Source: an uncultured Verrucomicrobiota bacterium
Lineage (GTDB): Bacteria > Verrucomicrobiota > Kiritimatiellia > RFP12 > UBA1067
DNA: 6,941 nucleotides
Assembly: GCA_945613785.1 (NCBI GenBank)
Contig: CALZAJ010000084.1
Location: 1-6,941, forward strand
Reading direction: 5' to 3'
Every line of letters starts with the position of its first letter. Within the stretch, counting starts at the first letter, position 1. Both the position numbers and the translations under genes were made by a program. The notes under the pieces were generated by a model. It was given only the letters and a program-made list of their open reading frames with translations, ran no database searches and had not been told where the DNA came from. Below, in pieces: positions 5,985 through 6,941 of this stretch.

Positions 5985-6941
5985 TCAATTGAACTTGACA
6001 ATACCCTGGGGAAGCTCCATCCAGGCCAGCGAATGCGGCGTGTTGTCGCTCCCCTTGGCGAGGCCGACGCTGTCGTTGTCGACGGATTCGGCGCACCCCG
6101 AGTAGAGCCGGACGTCCCAGTTGAAGTAAATGCTGCCGGAATAGTTGATGCCCTCGTTACGGCAGACCATCGAACCGTTAATCGAACAGTTGCCGACCCT
6201 GCCGAAGACCCCGTGGTTGTTGTAGAGGACCGCGTCGATCTGGTTGATCGTCGTGCAGCGGGAGGAGATCTCCTTGGAATCGCAGACGGATTCGTAGTAC
6301 CTGCGATTGTAGGAGACGCCGTAGGATTCCGTCGTCGTGGAGGTCTTCCTGTCGTACGTCAGAGTCTTGACCATCTTGCCGAAGCGCCCCGTGCGCTGGT
6401 TATACCCGCCAGGAACGAACGTTGCGAGGCCCGCGTTCTGGCAGTTGTTGAAATCCGAAGCCCCCACGTACTCCTCCGCCATATAGCTGCCGCCGAAGGT
6501 CGAGGGGTACCCGATCACCGCATCGGACGTGTCGCAGGCGTATCTCTGGACATAGGGCTGCTGTGTCAGGTAGGTCTTCACGGACGTTCCCCAGGTTCTC
6601 TGCGTATAATCCCCAAGGACGATGTTGCCCTTCGCCATCAGGCCCAGCATATCCCTCTTGACGACATCCTGTCGGTTGATCGACCGCCCCGTCCATTTCG
6701 GAGGATCAACGTACTTGATGTCCCCGACGATGTGGATGTTCCGCCCCGAATAGATCGTCCCCTGCCCCTTGACGTAGCCTGAGATGATGACATCGCTCGG
6801 AATGATGACGGGGCCATTGATCTCGATCGGATTCGAGGCCGTGCCCACAAGGACAATCGAATTATAGTCGGGCGCCGGCTGACTTTTGTTGCCATTGCTG
6901 TTCTTATCCAGCGTCGTGAGTCCCGACGGACCGACGCCGTC
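5985..6941 (-). CDS. PilX/DUF4900-like surface protein, C-terminal part (N-terminus beyond window)
   Basis: The frame is open to the right edge, giving 318 visible residues; the N-terminus lies outside. A GTG at 6848 is in frame but is not needed as a start, because coding continues upstream through a Asn/Ser/Pro-rich stretch. Visible residues about 38-77 (PIEINGPVIIPSDVIISGYV, then GTIYSGRNIHIVGDI) have the repetitive short-strand pattern of bactofilin-like or beta-helical proteins. It recurs near the C-terminus around 235-282 (IDAVLYNNHGVFGRVG, then INGSMVCRNEGINYSGSIYF). This layout resembles the C-terminal region of PilX-like/DUF4900 proteins from pilus or type II secretion loci. Seven cysteines (136, 167, 220, 229, 252, 260, 283) suggest disulfides in an extracytoplasmic location. 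It ends 23 bases before the small membrane protein gene, so it is probably first or internal in an operon with the kinase. The family assignment is from pattern memory and moderate only. Confidence 0.7.
   Translation of the reverse strand, partial: DGVGPSGLTTLDKNSNGNKSQPAPDYNSIVLVGTASNPIEINGPVIIPSDVIISGYVKGQGTIYSGRNIHIVGDIKYVDPPKWTGRSINRQDVVKRDMLGLMAKGNIVLGDYTQRTWGTSVKTYLTQQPYVQRYACDTSDAVIGYPSTFGGSYMAEEYVGASDFNNCQNAGLATFVPGGYNQRTGRFGKMVKTLTYDRKTSTTTESYGVSYNRRYYESVCDSKEISSRCTTINQIDAVLYNNHGVFGRVGNCSINGSMVCRNEGINYSGSIYFNWDVRLYSGCAESVDNDSVGLAKGSDNTPHSLAWMELPQGIVKFN

Noticed and set aside
5629..6096. A longer start (ATG at 6096) for the small membrane protein
   Set aside because: It would overlap the preceding gene by over 100 bases and add an Arg/Gln-rich stretch typical of out-of-frame reading. 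The ATG at 5961 has a ribosome binding site at the right distance.
5895..6782. A 295-codon open frame on the plus strand opposite the PilX-like gene
   Set aside because: It is low-complexity Val/Arg/Asp-rich sequence without recognisable motifs, and it spans two well-supported minus-strand genes and the gap between them.
5985..6848. GTG at 6848 as the true start of the PilX-like protein
   Set aside because: The same frame stays open through the window edge with plausible protein sequence, and no ribosome binding site was recognised before the GTG. The gene is better treated as N-terminally cut by the window.

Overview
All five genes in this window read on the minus strand and are tightly packed; the longest gap is about 100 bases. 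Signal peptides, strong AGGAGG-type ribosome binding sites, a two-membrane-segment histidine kinase with a large external sensor, and a pilus/PilX-like surface protein suggest a Gram-negative-type bacterium of moderately high GC content. The style of the PilX-like protein and the exported LacZ would fit the Verrucomicrobiota/Kiritimatiellota/Lentisphaerota group, possibly a gut lineage. That placement is a low-confidence impression; nothing in the window proves it.

Layout in the direction of transcription (high to low coordinates): (1) 6941-5985, the C-terminal 318 residues of a secreted, cysteine-containing protein resembling the C-terminal part of PilX-like/DUF4900-type pilus proteins, cut at its N-terminus by the window edge; (2) 5961-5629, a 110-residue protein with a predicted helical N-terminal part and one C-terminal membrane segment; (3) 5632-2960, an 890-residue hybrid sensor histidine kinase (TM, external sensor, TM, HAMP, PAS, HisKA, ATPase, receiver), whose start overlaps the previous stop as ATGA; (4) 2918-2484, a small exported His/Gly-rich repeat protein with WxxGxY motifs; (5) 2385 to the left edge, an exported GH2 beta-galactosidase of the LacZ type, missing its C-terminal part beyond the window.

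Genes 1-3 look like one operon (23-base gap, then a 4-base overlap), so the small membrane protein and the kinase are probably made together with the surface protein. Genes 4 and 5 each have their own extended -10 promoter (TGnTATAAT-like) and strong ribosome binding site. The promoter of gene 4 reaches back into the last codons of the kinase. Nothing in the sequence shows a functional link between the beta-galactosidase and the kinase operon.

The points most worth a second look are the coupled surface protein/tail-anchored protein/hybrid kinase unit, the modular His-Gly repeat protein, and a LacZ whose second (Ig-like) domain is roughly 35-40 residues shorter than in E. coli while its active site is intact. 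I saw no RNA genes, CRISPR arrays, insertion sequences or attachment sites.
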